Shown piece by piece: positions 13,401 to 24,485 of a stretch of DNA of 64,000 nucleotides. Numbering within the stretch: position 1 is the stretch's first letter; the number at the start of each line of letters is the position of its first letter. The position numbers were made by a program, and so were the translations under genes. The DNA is from Catenaria anguillulae PL171 (Eukaryota; Blastocladiomycota; Blastocladiomycetes; Blastocladiales; Catenariaceae): positions 1 to 64,000 of the forward strand of contig MCFL01000073.1 in assembly GCA_002102555.1 (NCBI GenBank), read 5' to 3'. The notes below the pieces were generated by a model. That model worked only from the letters and a program-made list of their open reading frames with translations, made no database searches and was not told the DNA's origin.

Positions 13401-16400
13401 GCATGCACGTTGGACGATGTATCGAGACTGTTGGCAAGGATTTGACTGCGGTCCAGGTTGCTTACGCCGGTCGATTGGACGGGTTGCGATTGAGCAGCTT
13501 CCATCGCTCGAGTGGCTGTTCCGTCGTCAACCAAAGAGCCCAGGTAAGGGAAAATGAACGAAACACACCAGATTCATACAAAGAAAAGACATACCAAGCA
13601 CACTTAGCAGCGTATCTGCAGGGTCGGCCGCCGTGGCACCTTCCTGAGCCCTGGTAACGACTTGGTTCCATTCACGCACCAGGCGTTGCAGTTTGGCCTC
13701 GGAAGAGGCTGCAGCATCAGGATTTGTACTGGCTTTGGCCGTGGTCAGCTCCTTGGCCGCTTCGACGACGTTCTTTGCCTTGTCCTTGAGTTCGGTCGCA
13801 TCCTCATTCCGCCCAATATCGCTCAACGCTTGCGCCGCCAAACCTGCGGCCTTTTTGAACCCATTTTGGCCACCCTCGCTCGCCAGCGCGGCAACAGTTG
13901 TCTTTGCCGCTTCCAACTCGGCCACTACACTCTGCAATTGTGTTTGATACGCTTGTTGCACCGCCTGTTTGCGTACCTTATCCGCAGTCGCTGACCATTG
14001 TTCAAGCGCGACATCCAGCCGAGAACTTGCAAATTTGTGCGCGCGCGAATTGGCGTCGTCGTCGGTCGCTTGCAAGTCGCGAGCGGCGGCGCGTACGTCC
14101 GAAATGGCCGTGTCGAGCTCGAGTGAGGAACCCAGCGCACCTGCAGCTTTGAGGTCAAGGGATGCTGCGGTTGCGTCGTGCAAAAACTTGTTGAGGGCGA
14201 TCGGATTGGGTTTCCCACCATGTGCAGCCGAGCGAATCGCAGGTGCAGAGGCTTTTGCTTGGTCAATGTGAAGGATGGCCGAGCCAAGTGCACGCTCACG
14301 CGTCGAAGCATTCAGGTGCGTGGCAAGCTTGTCGATGGCGGCGTTGAACTGGCTGATGGCCGCATTGCGCTGAGTCGCAAGCTTTTTGAACTCTTCAGCA
14401 TCGCCATCTGCGGCATCGACTGCTGCACGAGACATGAGCGAAACTTGTGTCGCAAGTGTCGCCAGTTCGTCGGCATGCGTGGGCAAGTTGACCGACTCGG
14501 TGAGCAACTGGCAAGCGTTCTCGGTCGCACGGGCGAAATCCTGGTCCGCGTCGGCAAACCCTGCTTTTGATGACCCGCAAAGTGCAATGGCTTTCTCCTT
14601 GCACAGCTCTACTTGGCCCAACGCGGAGTCTGTGTTGGCCTGCTGTGCAACGACTCGGCGCGAGTTGGCCAATGCAGCATTCCAACTGCAAACGGATGCA
14701 TTCAGCAAATCCTGTGCAGCTTTGATCTGGGCCGGATCTTTTGTCTTTTTGGCGTCCAAGAGTGCATTGGCGGCATCAGCAAGCATTTTTGCGGACGATT
14801 CGACGGATTCAGCCTGTTCTGATAGGTTGAGTGCTTGCATGTCTTTAGCGACCGAGCCGCAGTCGGCCATGAACTTGTCAATTGCGGCCGAGTCAAAGTT
14901 GCCTGTTCCGATTCGGTCCACGCTGGCGCCAGCACGATCCAGATTACCGGAAGCGGCACCCTTTGCACGAGAAGCTTCAATCGCCTGCAAGTTTTCGGCA
15001 ATGTGTGACACTTTTTCACCAAGCCCAACGCAAATGGTGAGCTTGAAGGAATCGTTGGGGAAGCGACAAGTCATTCGACGTACCTAATCCAAGCACAACC
15101 TCGTCGCCAGACACGCTCTTGATCACCTGCTCCCTGGCCTCATCCACTTGTCCCGACAGCTCACCCAGGACATGCCCCAAGTATGCCCGGTTTGCCTCCT
15201 GGGCCGTGGGATCGTTTGCAGACTCTGCCATGCTCCTTGCCACACTCACAACTGTTGGAACTGACCCTTGAATCGGATTTGCGGCCCTAACCAGTCCCAG
15301 TGCCTTGAGCCCTTGCACCGCCGCCTGCCCTGCAGCCTGTAACTCGTCGGCCTTGGCCTCAACCACGGAGGGATCCGACGCTCCGCTTTCCCTGGCAGCC
15401 ATTGCGTCCAACTCGTTTGCACACTCACTTACTTGGTCCAAGGCACTCAACACTGCGCCAATCGCCTCATGCTGGCTCATCACGGCCGCCATGTCAACCT
15501 GCTTGGCCAAATGATCCGCAATCCCCTGAATCCGTTTGGCATGCAGCTCGTGTAAATCTTTGGGTGCGCCTTGCGCGTCCTGGATGGCGTGAGCAAGCAA
15601 CCCCACCGCAATTTGCGGCTGCTTGTTGTTCCTTGCCCACGGCGCACTGTCAATATCTGCTTGTGCTTGCTGTACGGCCGCCATGGCGTCTGCAGCGGCA
15701 ACCTCGAGCTCGTCGCCCTCTGCCAGCGATTCGAGTGCATGAACGTATCGCTTGATGCGCGCACGGACAGGGTCAATGCGTGCTTTGCTTGTGCTTGCGA
15801 GCGACCGGCGGCTGCCTGCAGTCGTGGCTGTAAGCGACGCGAGTGCGGAGGTGCCATGATTGGCTGAGAGTTCGTCTTGCTCTGCTTCTTCTTCGATAAT
15901 GTCACCTAGGGCTCCCTCGGGCATGTCGTCCTTGACAATGTATTGCGCAATACCCTCGCAGGCGCGCGCGTGCACCTTGAGCTGGCGCTTGACCAGGTCA
16001 ACGTTGGCAGGAACGATTTGGTGCGATCCGGCAAGCGCATACTTGAGTGCGGCAATGGTTCCCACCGCCGCACGATCCAGTGCATTCGAATGATGTGTCA
16101 GCGCGCGCTGAATCGGAGGTGAGAGCAGTTCGGGAATGCGCGCGTGGACCAAGTGGAACAGAAACACGGATTGCTGTGCGAATGTGCGCGCATTGTCCAG
16201 CAACGACTTGATGACGGGCGGCGAGTCGAGGTCCGAGCCAAGGATGGTGGTGATGAGCTTGGATTGATCAACCAGGGCACGTGCGACAACAAGCGACTTT
16301 TGGATTTCCGAGTCGTCATAGGTGTTGAGGATCCGCTGCGTGCCTTGAAGAATGCCCTTTGTGGCCTCGACGAGCTGCTTGCGGCCAGCGGCAGAGAAAG

Positions 16401-16792
16401 GGTCCGAAGCGAGCGTTTGAGTAACGGAAACAAGGAGATCGCCTGCAGCTCGCACTATGCATTTGTTCATATGGGAACAATTCTTAGCAGGTCTCCTCGT
16501 TCACGTTGACGCTTCGGAGGGCAAACGAACCTTCAGCGCACGCGTCCGTCATGTCCTTGAGCAACCTTGTCACATCCACGATGCCGCGCGTTTCAGCGGC
16601 CAGCGCCGCCGGGTCAATCAGTCCATGGCCAATCTCCGCGAGCGAATAAACGTGCTGAGCAACGAGCTGTGCAACGTCGCGCAGGTCTGGGATGGGCGAC
16701 CCATTGAGCTCGGCCTGTGCTGTGATCACAATCAGCTGCGAAACGGCGTCAGCGATGGGCGACAAGAGCGATTTGGTTGTTGCTGTCAGCAT
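10434..16792 (-). CDS. Vinculin, expanded to about 2,019 residues
   Basis: Actin-binding adaptor; in animals it links talin/integrin or cadherin sites to F-actin. Exons 16792-16531, 16454-15084, 15010-13595, 13515-12103 and 12031-10434 sum to 6,060 nt. All four introns (71-79 nt) are phase 1. Exon 1 (SPIADAVSQLIV, AELNGSPIPDL) aligns without gaps to the vinculin D1 head, and the join at intron 1 continues the alignment through LASDPFSAAGRKQL and GILQGTQRILNTYDDSE. Near residues 1680-1845 is a vinculin tail: ASRWSHQDNDLVA, CTDRRLRVEL, RLPTLSQQLKILASVRA, AQNLMAVVKDILVKSEAASI. The linker before it is acidic, not proline-rich. Between head and tail lie many Ala-rich helical repeats of about 112 residues with a conserved aromatic; animals have two or three. 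A disordered Ala/Ser/Pro tail of about 175 residues ends the protein. Confidence 0.93.
12103..15010 (-). repeat. Tandemly duplicated exons carrying vinculin repeats
   Basis: Exon 3 (15010-13595, 472 codons) and exon 4 (13515-12103, 471 codons) are both flanked by phase 1 introns and hold four helical modules each. A conserved aromatic falls at exon positions 110, 222, 339 and 448 in exon 3 (SW, QF, QW, EW contexts) and at 109, 216, 332 and 447 in exon 4 (RY, RW, HW, EW). The two exons are therefore in register with a 107-117 residue period, as expected from tandem exon duplication. Confidence 0.75.
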
Positions 16793-17251
16793 GGTATTAT
16801 GATCGCGGTAGCAGCAAGCATGGGTTGCATGGACTCGTCGTCAACATGAGCGACTGTTGGAGGAGGCCGTTGATGTGGGAACAGGATTGTAGTAGCTGAT
16901 CGGGCAGAGTTCGCGAGCACTCGGACATCCGCACGCTCCTGCAAGTGTGGGCATGGCCGACGCGGAAGCTTACCAGAGTGGGCGGTCTCTACCAGTCTGA
17001 GGGTCCTCTGAACAACCCCTCCCGTCATGCACTGCGAAACATGCATGCTCATTTCCACAGAAGTGTCGGTGACAGTCTGTCTGGTAGTGAGCAATGGCCA
17101 AGGTGAAAAGAGCGCCAACAATACTGGGTTGCAGAAATACAAGTCAAGTAAAATATGATAGTGACATGACGGAGAGAGAGAGCCCATGGATGTCATGGCA
17201 AATGCTGAGGGCTTGAGGAGTAGTGGCGAACAAAACGATATTGATGAAGGG
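16793..17251. other. Intergenic, vinculin promoter region
   Basis: 459 bases between the vinculin start and the stop of YKT6, both on the minus strand. No gene seen. It should hold the vinculin promoter and leader; I recognise no specific element. Confidence 0.4.
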
Positions 17252-18030
17252 TTACATGAGGGAACAGCACTGATTGTTCTTCTTTGCGGTCTTGTAGAAT
17301 GCCCGGGTACTCGTTGACAATGCATTGGACCGCTCAACGAGCGAATCGAGCTTCTCTTCACGCTCCAGGACCGACTCGATAGTTTTGTGCTGCGCGTACG
17401 GGGCACAATAGTGTGTCAGAACATTTCCAGAGATGGACGTAGGTACAAAACTCCCGAAAAGAAAAGGAGAGCGTACCAAGATGACCTTGGTCTCGTCCAA
17501 CTCCCTTTGCACCCGCATCAAGTTATCGGCTGCATGCGGGTCCTGATATTTGTTGAGGGTCTCCCGCAACACTGGGAATTGGGCACTCGCCGTCGACGGC
17601 GTCAACGTCGACCACGTGTCCGCGGGGAACTTTGCGGCGAAGTCGTCAATGCACTTTGACAAGATGGTGAACGAGACGCGCAAAGGGTACTCTTGGTCCG
17701 TAATGATGACGGCCGCGAGCTTGTCGCCAGGGCGCACAAAGCAGTGGATCAAGTACGAGTCTTGCTCGACGGATTGGCGTTGGCCCGCTTGCGTGCGCTC
17801 GGCAAGGGTTTGTGAGGTGAAGTTCATGAACTCTTGGACGCTAGTGCATGTGACAACAAGTTGGGTTGAGGTGTGAGGTGGGGTAACACTATACCGTGAA
17901 GCAGACGCGGTTGAATGAAAACTCACCTTCCACGCTGGAAGAAGCCAAACTGGCTCAACTCGTACTCGGCGGCACGAATGTCGGCGGGCCGCGAGTTTGC
18001 CGTCAGCAAAAGAATGGCATAGATCTTCAT
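17252..18030 (-). CDS. YKT6: R-SNARE Ykt6
   Basis: Longin-domain SNARE for ER-Golgi, endosomal and vacuolar/autophagic fusion, cycling between cytosol and membrane. Exons 18030-17927, 17840-17477, 17389-17252 give 201 residues (human 198). It begins MKIYAILLLTANSRP, the longin start; AERTQAGQRQSVEQDSYLIH is the family's most conserved longin segment; the SNARE helix runs from ADNLMRVQRELDETK across the last intron to ESVLEREEKLDSLVERS with the zero-layer arginine. The C-terminus CCSLM gives a palmitoylated cysteine followed by a prenylated CaaX cysteine, as in Ykt6. Splice sites are GTGAGT and GTACGC donors. It is divergent from VPS60. Confidence 0.97.
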
Positions 18031-18502
18031 GGGTGGCGGCGAGTGACGGGGTTTCCGTGGGGCGGGAATTTGCTGCAGTCTGGGCGATTTCCTGTCGTTT
18101 GAACGGTGCGGCGTGGCAACTAGTCAGTTGATAAATGTACATGTGCTCGAGCGGCAGGTCGATTGCCAGTGATGTGACACGGGAGCGGCATCCTCATGCG
18201 GCGATGCCGGGGACGATAGAGAAGGGCGGCATGAGCGGGCGGATTGCATGAAGAGAAGCATGGGAATCAGGCATACATACAGTTGTGGTGATAACATGTC
18301 CATCTGCATCCTCACATGTGTTGGTTGCTTTGGCGTTGAATGGTGACTTGGAAGAGGTTCGTTTGCGCCACACTATCGCCAACTCGACGAATAACCTAAA
18401 CCTAAACCTAACCTAATCCTCATCACCGAATCGCGCGAGTTTGGTCTTGGCATCGCGATTGTACAGGAATCCAATCCATTGCAATTCACCTCACTTTCCA
18501 CC
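18031..18502. promoter_or_regulatory. Shared divergent promoter of YKT6 and VPS60
   Basis: 472 bases separate two membrane-traffic genes transcribed in opposite directions, so they probably share regulatory DNA. The only conspicuous element is a telomere-like tract at 18394-18416. Confidence 0.45.
18394..18416. repeat. Telomere-like (CCTAAA)n / telobox tract
   Basis: Two CCTAAA units are followed by CCTAA variants, a short interstitial telomere-like run of the kind called a telobox. It sits about 90 bases upstream of the VPS60 start codon. It could be a transcription-factor site or a relic of telomere-mediated repair. Confidence 0.7.
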
Positions 18503-19649
18503 ATGAATCGCTTCTTTGGCACCGCAAAACCCAAGGCAACGCCGTCGCTCAACGACGCCATCTCCTCTGTAAGTGCCCTCGTCCACTCGCTCGGCATGCA
18601 CCAGCGCGACGTCGACCCGACTGGCCTCACCCTGACTCGATCGCAAGATCGCTTGCTCACTTGCCTCTCCGCTCTCCCGGCTCCAATGAATATCATCATG
18701 TAGACGGACGCACGCGCCGACTCTGTCGAAGTGAAAATCCGCAAACTCGATGCCGAGCTTGCCCGATACAAGGACCAGATGGCCAAAATGCGTGATGGCC
18801 CGTCCAAGGTACCTTGGAATCCATCCACTGGCAAATGACATGTTCCTTCCTGTCACCCCTGCCGCTATCCAGCCGTGCACACACGATTTCTCACACACAC
18901 GGTTGGCCACAGAACGCCATCAAGCAACGTGCCATGCGCGTCCTCAAGCAGCGCAAGTTGTACGAGGGCCAGCGCGATACGCTCATGCAGCAGTCGTTCA
19001 ACATGGAGCAGGCGGCCATGGCAACCGAGAACTTGAAAAACACGGCAGCAACCGTGGATGCAATGCGTGTAGCGAACGCGGAAATCAAGAAGCAGTACAA
19101 GGGCATCAATATTGAAAAGATTGAGGCATGTCGCGAATATGCCCATGCGTAGATCATGATGAGCGGAGTTGACTGATACTTTTGTTTGGTTGCGTCTGCA
19201 CAGAAAATCCAAGACGAAATGGACGACCTATTGTACGCCGCTAACGAGCTGCAGGATGTGCTTGGCCGGTCGTATGGGCTGCCGGATGACATTGACGAGG
19301 CGGATTTGGAAGCCGGTGCGGCGTTATCCCAAGCAAGCGCGTGCGGCAACATGTCTTGTGTCCTGACCGTTATGTTGCCATTGTCATTCCATTTAGAGCT
19401 CGAGGCGCTGGGCGACGAGCTGCTCATGGAAGACGAAGAGGTGCCCAGCTACTTGCAAGAACCCGACGTGCCCCTCTCCATGCCCAATGCGGCCGATTTG
19501 CAGGACCCGACGCTTGCGCCTGCCGAACCCGCGCAAAAGCAGCCTGGTACGACAACATGTGTCTAATTTGCATACTGGTTTCGTGGTTGGCTCTGGATCT
19601 CACTGCGGTGTTCTTAACAGATCCAAATGCACCTCTCAAGGCGACCTGA
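18503..19649 (+). CDS. VPS60: ESCRT-III related protein Vps60/Mos10/CHMP5
   Basis: Late-acting ESCRT-III family member that binds Vta1 and regulates Vps4 in multivesicular-body sorting. Exons: 18503-18568, 18704-18808, 18913-19125, 19204-19315, 19397-19546, 19621-19649; total 224 residues (human CHMP5 219). It starts [20 protein letters not shown], almost the CHMP5 start. [20 protein letters not shown] and [20 protein letters not shown] are the basic core helices; [13 protein letters not shown] and [19 protein letters not shown] are the C-terminal MIM-region helices. Intron 3 (19126-19203) needs a GC donor (GCATGT); skipping it would break the family alignment at the [10 protein letters not shown] join. 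All six exons keep phase. Confidence 0.95.
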
Positions 19650-19829
19650 TCTGATCCTCACTTGGCATGTCGTGCTTGTTTGGCGAATGCAAAGTGCTTG
19701 TTTTCGTCTATGAACGACTGGCTTCCCCATTGCTTGTATATTGGCTCAGAAACGCACAAAGTGAGTGAATGGAACAGAAAGCAAGCAATTGGCAAATGTC
19801 AAGTCACAACGAGACGCGTCAGTTGCCCT

Positions 19830-21671
19830 CTACTCTGCCTTGGTGACTGCGGCTGCCGCAACCGCAACCACCTCTTTCTCGCCAACCTGAGTCGTCGCTG
19901 CGGATGCCGCCGCAGCAATCACTTGGGGCGCATTACGGCCGCCCACGCCCGTGTTCACAGCCAGCCACCGAGTTGCTGCCTCTGGCACCCGTCCCTTTGC
20001 CTTTGCCGCCTCCAATTCAACCACCACTCTGCTCTTTGCCAACTCGAGCCCTTTCGCCACGCCCTCCTTGACCTCTTCGACTTTGGCATCCACCAACTCG
20101 CGCTTATCCCTGAGGGCCTGTAACGCGCGCTCGAAATCGTGCTCGGACGACCGGCGCTCCAGAAACGCCACCACGGGATCCACCTGGTCGAGGTTTGCCG
20201 TGGCCGTGAGATGGCCGTACCAGCGCCAGGCACGATGCGAAAGATTCACGGCAATGATCACGTCAATCAGGTAGTGGTACCGTTGGGCCAGGAGAGATAC
20301 GATGCCGCCCAGGGCCAGGAACCAGATGCTTCGCGTGATCCAGGGGCGTTGCGGACCGTAGTCAGTCCAGAGCATGGCCATGAGCGTGAGGATGGTCGAG
20401 TGGCCGCTAAAAAAAAATACACGCGAGATCAAGTTGAGGTGTTGTGTTATGGTAAAGACATGCCGAGCAACTGCATGTTGAAGAATATGTAATACCTAAA
20501 CATCAAGTCGCCGCAGGTATCAGGAAAGAGCGGGTTGACGGGCGCAAAGATACTGTCCTTTGGTGCACGCTCGGCGCACCGGCGCTGCGGGTCCGGGAGC
20601 GTTGTCGAGACAATGGTGAGAGACCGGAACAGGAGGAGCGTGCCGTGGACGTAAAGGAAGCGGCGGATCAGGCCCAGCCGGTGCTTGTGAGTGAGGACCA
20701 GGGCCAGTGTGAGGAGAGCAAGGGTCAAGATGAAGTAATCGGGCAGGTGCGGGATGACAATGTGTGGAATGATATCGTGTGCTACGTTGATGTGTGCGGT
20801 TTTGTCAGTACAAAAAGAAAGATTGGAACGGAAAAGCGAGTGCGACAGTTTCTGTACCGAGGTCGGGAAGAACGGCAGTGGCGGGAATGCCTCTCTTGAC
20901 GAGCTCTGCACGGCGTAGGTCAGCCACGTTGCAAAAGACAATGTTGACCCACCCGCAGACAAGATAAAACACTGAAGTGGAGCAGTTCCCGAGGGTGAGT
21001 GAACATTAAGGATACGACGGGCACAAAAGCAACATGACGAACAAATGCTAATAAGCAGCCTGCGCTTGCCATGCTTTTCAATCTGGACATCGACCAACCA
21101 CCGCAACCAACCGAGCTGCTCCTCGCGTTCCCCAAAAACGGAAACGCGTCGCCCAGGGCACATGCTCAAGGCCGGGTGAAATCAACCCCGTGGATGATGC
21201 CAGTGAATGACCGGCGGGCGTTAACGGCGCTGCGTTTGGGTTGAGGCCGTATCCGCGATTTCGCAACGCTTGCTGCTTTGCTGCGTGTGTGGATACACCG
21301 GTGGAAGACGCAGACGGCAGTGCGTCATTGTTGTCGTCGAAATCGTCGGTGTGCACATCCGAGTTTGAGCCCGAGCCAAGAATGAATTGCGGTTTGAGAG
21401 CGCTGTCTCTGTGGTGTGTTTGGTGGTAGTTTGGCGGAAGGAGGATGGAGGTTGGTTTCTGTTTTGCACCGAGGAGAGGGGCTGAGGCGGATTGTGGGGA
21501 AGTTGCTGATGGGCTGTCGAGGTCGAGGCCAAGGTCGGGCGACGTGGGGTCGAGGGGCGGGGACGGCGAGGATTTTCCAGAGCTCATTGCGGCCAATTGC
21601 AACGTTTCATTGAGTTTGAGCAGTTGTTTCCCTTTGCCATTTCTGCATTTTGAAACATTCATGTTGGACAC
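19830..21671 (-). CDS. Sphingomyelin-synthase-type PAP2_C membrane protein (SMS/SMSr-like)
   Basis: Polytopic membrane enzyme of the sphingomyelin-synthase family, which moves a phospho-head group onto ceramide. Proposed exons 21671-21095, 20971-20858, 20781-20496, 20406-19830 give 517 residues in consistent phase. About 185 disordered residues (Ser/Pro-rich) precede the first helix, formed across intron 1. HDIIPHIVIPHLPDYFILTL and FRSLTIVSTTLPDPQ match the family. The catalytic region is CGDLMF-SGHSTILTL, then LLAQRYHYLIDVIIA, supplying the His, His and Asp of the lipid phosphatase fold. After the last helix comes a charged helical tail of about 120 residues. The donor of intron 1 (GTCGAT) is the weakest splice choice. 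Substrate is not predictable; animal SMSr makes ceramide phosphoethanolamine. It is divergent from the Brr6-like gene. Confidence 0.87.
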
Positions 21672-21975
21672 GGTAGGTAGGGAAATTTGACGACGTGTCG
21701 GGCTGTCGATTGATCGAGCTTCGAACTGGCAAATCGAATCCGATCGGCCAATGCCACGTGGTCCATCACTACATACTTATGTTCATATGAAATAACGAGT
21801 AGTAGCATACAGGCACACATTGCCATCCGACGCAACGTAGCACTCTCTGCATTGGACTGAGAAGGGGCACCACTGCTGCTTCACTGAGCTTCATTCCATT
21901 TGCGCCCACTCGCATCCCGCCTCTGATCTGATTTTGCCTTGCCCTTGCCGACCTCGCAGCCCAGCCAGGGACACC
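21672..21975. other. Divergent promoter region, PAP2_C gene / Brr6-like gene
   Basis: 304 bases between divergent start codons. The sequence CCAATGCCACGTGG at 21749-21762 includes a CACGTG E-box, a plausible bHLH site. Nothing else is recognised. Confidence 0.4.
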
Positions 21976-24485
21976 ATGCTGTCGTCCAGCTCGACTTCGG
22001 ATCACCGCCGCGGCATCGAGTCGCCCATGGATGTCGACCGCAAGGGTCCCTCCATCTTTGCCTCCTTGACGGCTGCCGCTGCCTCCAACAATGCCGCCGA
22101 GTCCTCCACCTCATCGTCCACTTCAGCGTCGACCACTTCCACTGCCGGTTCAGCCTCTGCACCGTCCTTGTCCACCTCCATCTTTGGCTCGGCCACTGCG
22201 TCGTCCTTCAAGTTTGAAATGCCAAAGGCGTCCCCTTCTCCCACGTTCCGATCCGCCGCAGCGACACTCGCTGGATCGGACGACTCTTTTTCCACTTTGC
22301 GCTTTTCCACTGCCCTCTCGCAATCGTTGCCCCGTGACTCTGGAATCGCTCACGAGCAAGACCGCCACGGCAACCAAGGTAATGGTACTGATCCCTCTCC
22401 TTACCCCACATCTACCCCACTCCCTTCTTTGGGCGGTCGCCCCTCGCCATTAGACGACTCGTTCGACCTGTCAGACCAACTCTCTGGTGTTGCCACGCCA
22501 GTGTCTCCCAACTCGCCAATCAAGCTCAACCTCGACATAGACAATGATTCGGACGACCAAGACGGACCTTCTGTTTTCGACGGTACTCCACTTGCCCGAC
22601 CCGCACGGGTCGCTCGGCGCCTATCCAAGGGCTTTGTCCGCCGGTTTACAGCTTCAAGTGCAGCCGCTGCAGCAGAAGCCAGCGCTCAATTGGATGCTGA
22701 TGAGCCTGCACCCACGACTCCAACCCTTGGCAAACACAAACGCATCACCGCCCGCGCCCCTCCTCGCTCTTCTGCTCGCACAATCACTCAAAGGAATGTG
22801 TTTACTCACCACGATTCGGATTCCGACCACCCACCTCCACCCTTTACATCTACTCCTGCTTCGCCTCGTGCCGCACAATTGCCATCCTCGGCACCCACAT
22901 CCACCACACCATCCCGTCGTCTTCGTCATTGTGATGATCCCCTTCCATCCACTCCAGGAACCACAAATGCCAATCATTCCTCCATGCCGCCGCCATCGTC
23001 ATCGCACCGACCCAACCCTCGATCCACGCCTGGTTCCAACCATCTGCATTCCACCCCGAACCGAACCCCTGGCCACACGCCGCGCCTGGGCAACCTCAAC
23101 CCCACGCTGACGCCTCGCGGGACTCCCCGGCACAAACGGCCGCGCCGCGACTACGACGACTCTGACCACCACACTGACTATGGGTCAGGCGACGACAACG
23201 ACATGTATGACGCGGGCGGCGCGGACGCATCCATCATGTACCTAGGCGAACGGTTCCACGGCCACAACCACCAGTACATGCCGCCGCCACCACCCATGCA
23301 GCACACGCCCTATGGATTTGCACACCAGCCGCAAATGTGGGTCCAGCAGCCGTTTTACCCGTATGCCACGCCGCAGGGCGTTCACGTGCATCCACAGGTC
23401 ATTTATGGGCCGCCGCCCGCACAGCCCCAGTTCCTCATGCATGGCCAGCAACAGTCGCACATGAGGCGACCGCACCCCATGTTGAATTCCGATGACGAGC
23501 TGGGCGATGAAGGCATGGATGGGATGGGCCATGGGGATGGAGGCGAGGCAAGTGTCACGCATTATTCACACTCGCACTCGCGCTCTGCGCGCGCGGTGGC
23601 AGCCGCATCGCACTTTTCGGTTCAATCGTACATGGATTCATTCAAGGTGATTGTGGCCACATGCGTTAGCTCGAGCGCACTGGTCGTCTTGGCCTATGTC
23701 ATCTACTTGCAAATCATGACGGGGCATGCCGCGCACGTGACGGGCATCCAGGTCGAAATGCAAGCATGTGCGCGCAAGTTTCAAGAGAACCAGTGTGGCG
23801 CGTCGTCGGGCAGGCCGCCCTTGTTGGCCGATGCGTGCTTGCAGTGGGAGCAGTGCATGGCTAGGGATCCGCACAAGGAGGCGCATTATGTGACCATCAT
23901 TTTCAAGAGCTTAAGTGAAGGCGCCAATGTCGTGGTTGCCAATTTGAGCACCAAGGCGCTTGTGTTTTACGGGACTTTGGCGGTCGCTTTGGTCTTGGCG
24001 TTTCGGGCAAGTTGGTGTTGTGCATCGAGGCGCAAGGAACGCGGGAGGAGCAAGAGTCGGAGTCGCAAACAGCAGCAGCAACAACGCGAAGCGGACGATG
24101 GGTCAGATGTCGATCAAGGTGGGTATCAAGGAGGAAATGGCCCAAGGCGGATGCAAGAGCCCGCGCCGTGCCGGGTGATTTCATGGGCGCAGGGGGACCA
24201 ATGTCCATGGGCGGCGCACCAATGGCCATCATGCCGCCGCCAAGTTCCACGACACGGCACATGCACCACCAACGCGGGTATGCCCCGCAACAGCAGCAAC
24301 AGCCGTCGCCGTTCGGGACGCCAGTGTTCCAGAACGGGTACTATCAAGATGCACGCTCGACACCAGGGTCGTCCGGGAGGATGGGCATGAATGGCGGGGG
24401 TTACGGGCAGCGCCAGCATCAGCAGCAAGAGACGCCGAGCCGGATGCCGACGGCAGGGTCGATGAGGAGGAGGAGGCAGGGGTAA
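21976..24485 (+). CDS. Brr6/Brl1-type nuclear envelope protein
   Basis: Integral nuclear-envelope protein of the Brr6/Brl1 family, which acts in nuclear pore assembly and membrane lipid balance. Exons 21976-24118 and 24193-24485 (intron GTGGGT...GCGCAG, 74 nt) give 811 residues. Residues 1 to about 540 are disordered (Ser/Thr/Pro-rich, acidic patches, His/Gln/Tyr-rich stretch). The conserved domain starts with SVQSYMDSFKVIVATCVSSS as the first transmembrane helix. The lumenal part has CARKFQENQCG, then ACLQWEQCMARDP, supplying the four cysteines of the family's disulfide motif; a second helix is near KALVFYGTLAVALVLAF. The basic RRKERGRSKSRSRK stretch and a Gln/Gly/Met-rich tail follow. Family assignment is firm. 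The N-terminus is far longer than in yeast Brr6 (197 residues) or Brl1 (471). Confidence 0.9.

Noticed and set aside
17843-18142. Upstream 5' part of the long minus-strand frame overlapping YKT6
   Set aside because: It reads through the first YKT6 intron and out of the longin frame; the spliced model starting at 18030 matches the family exactly.
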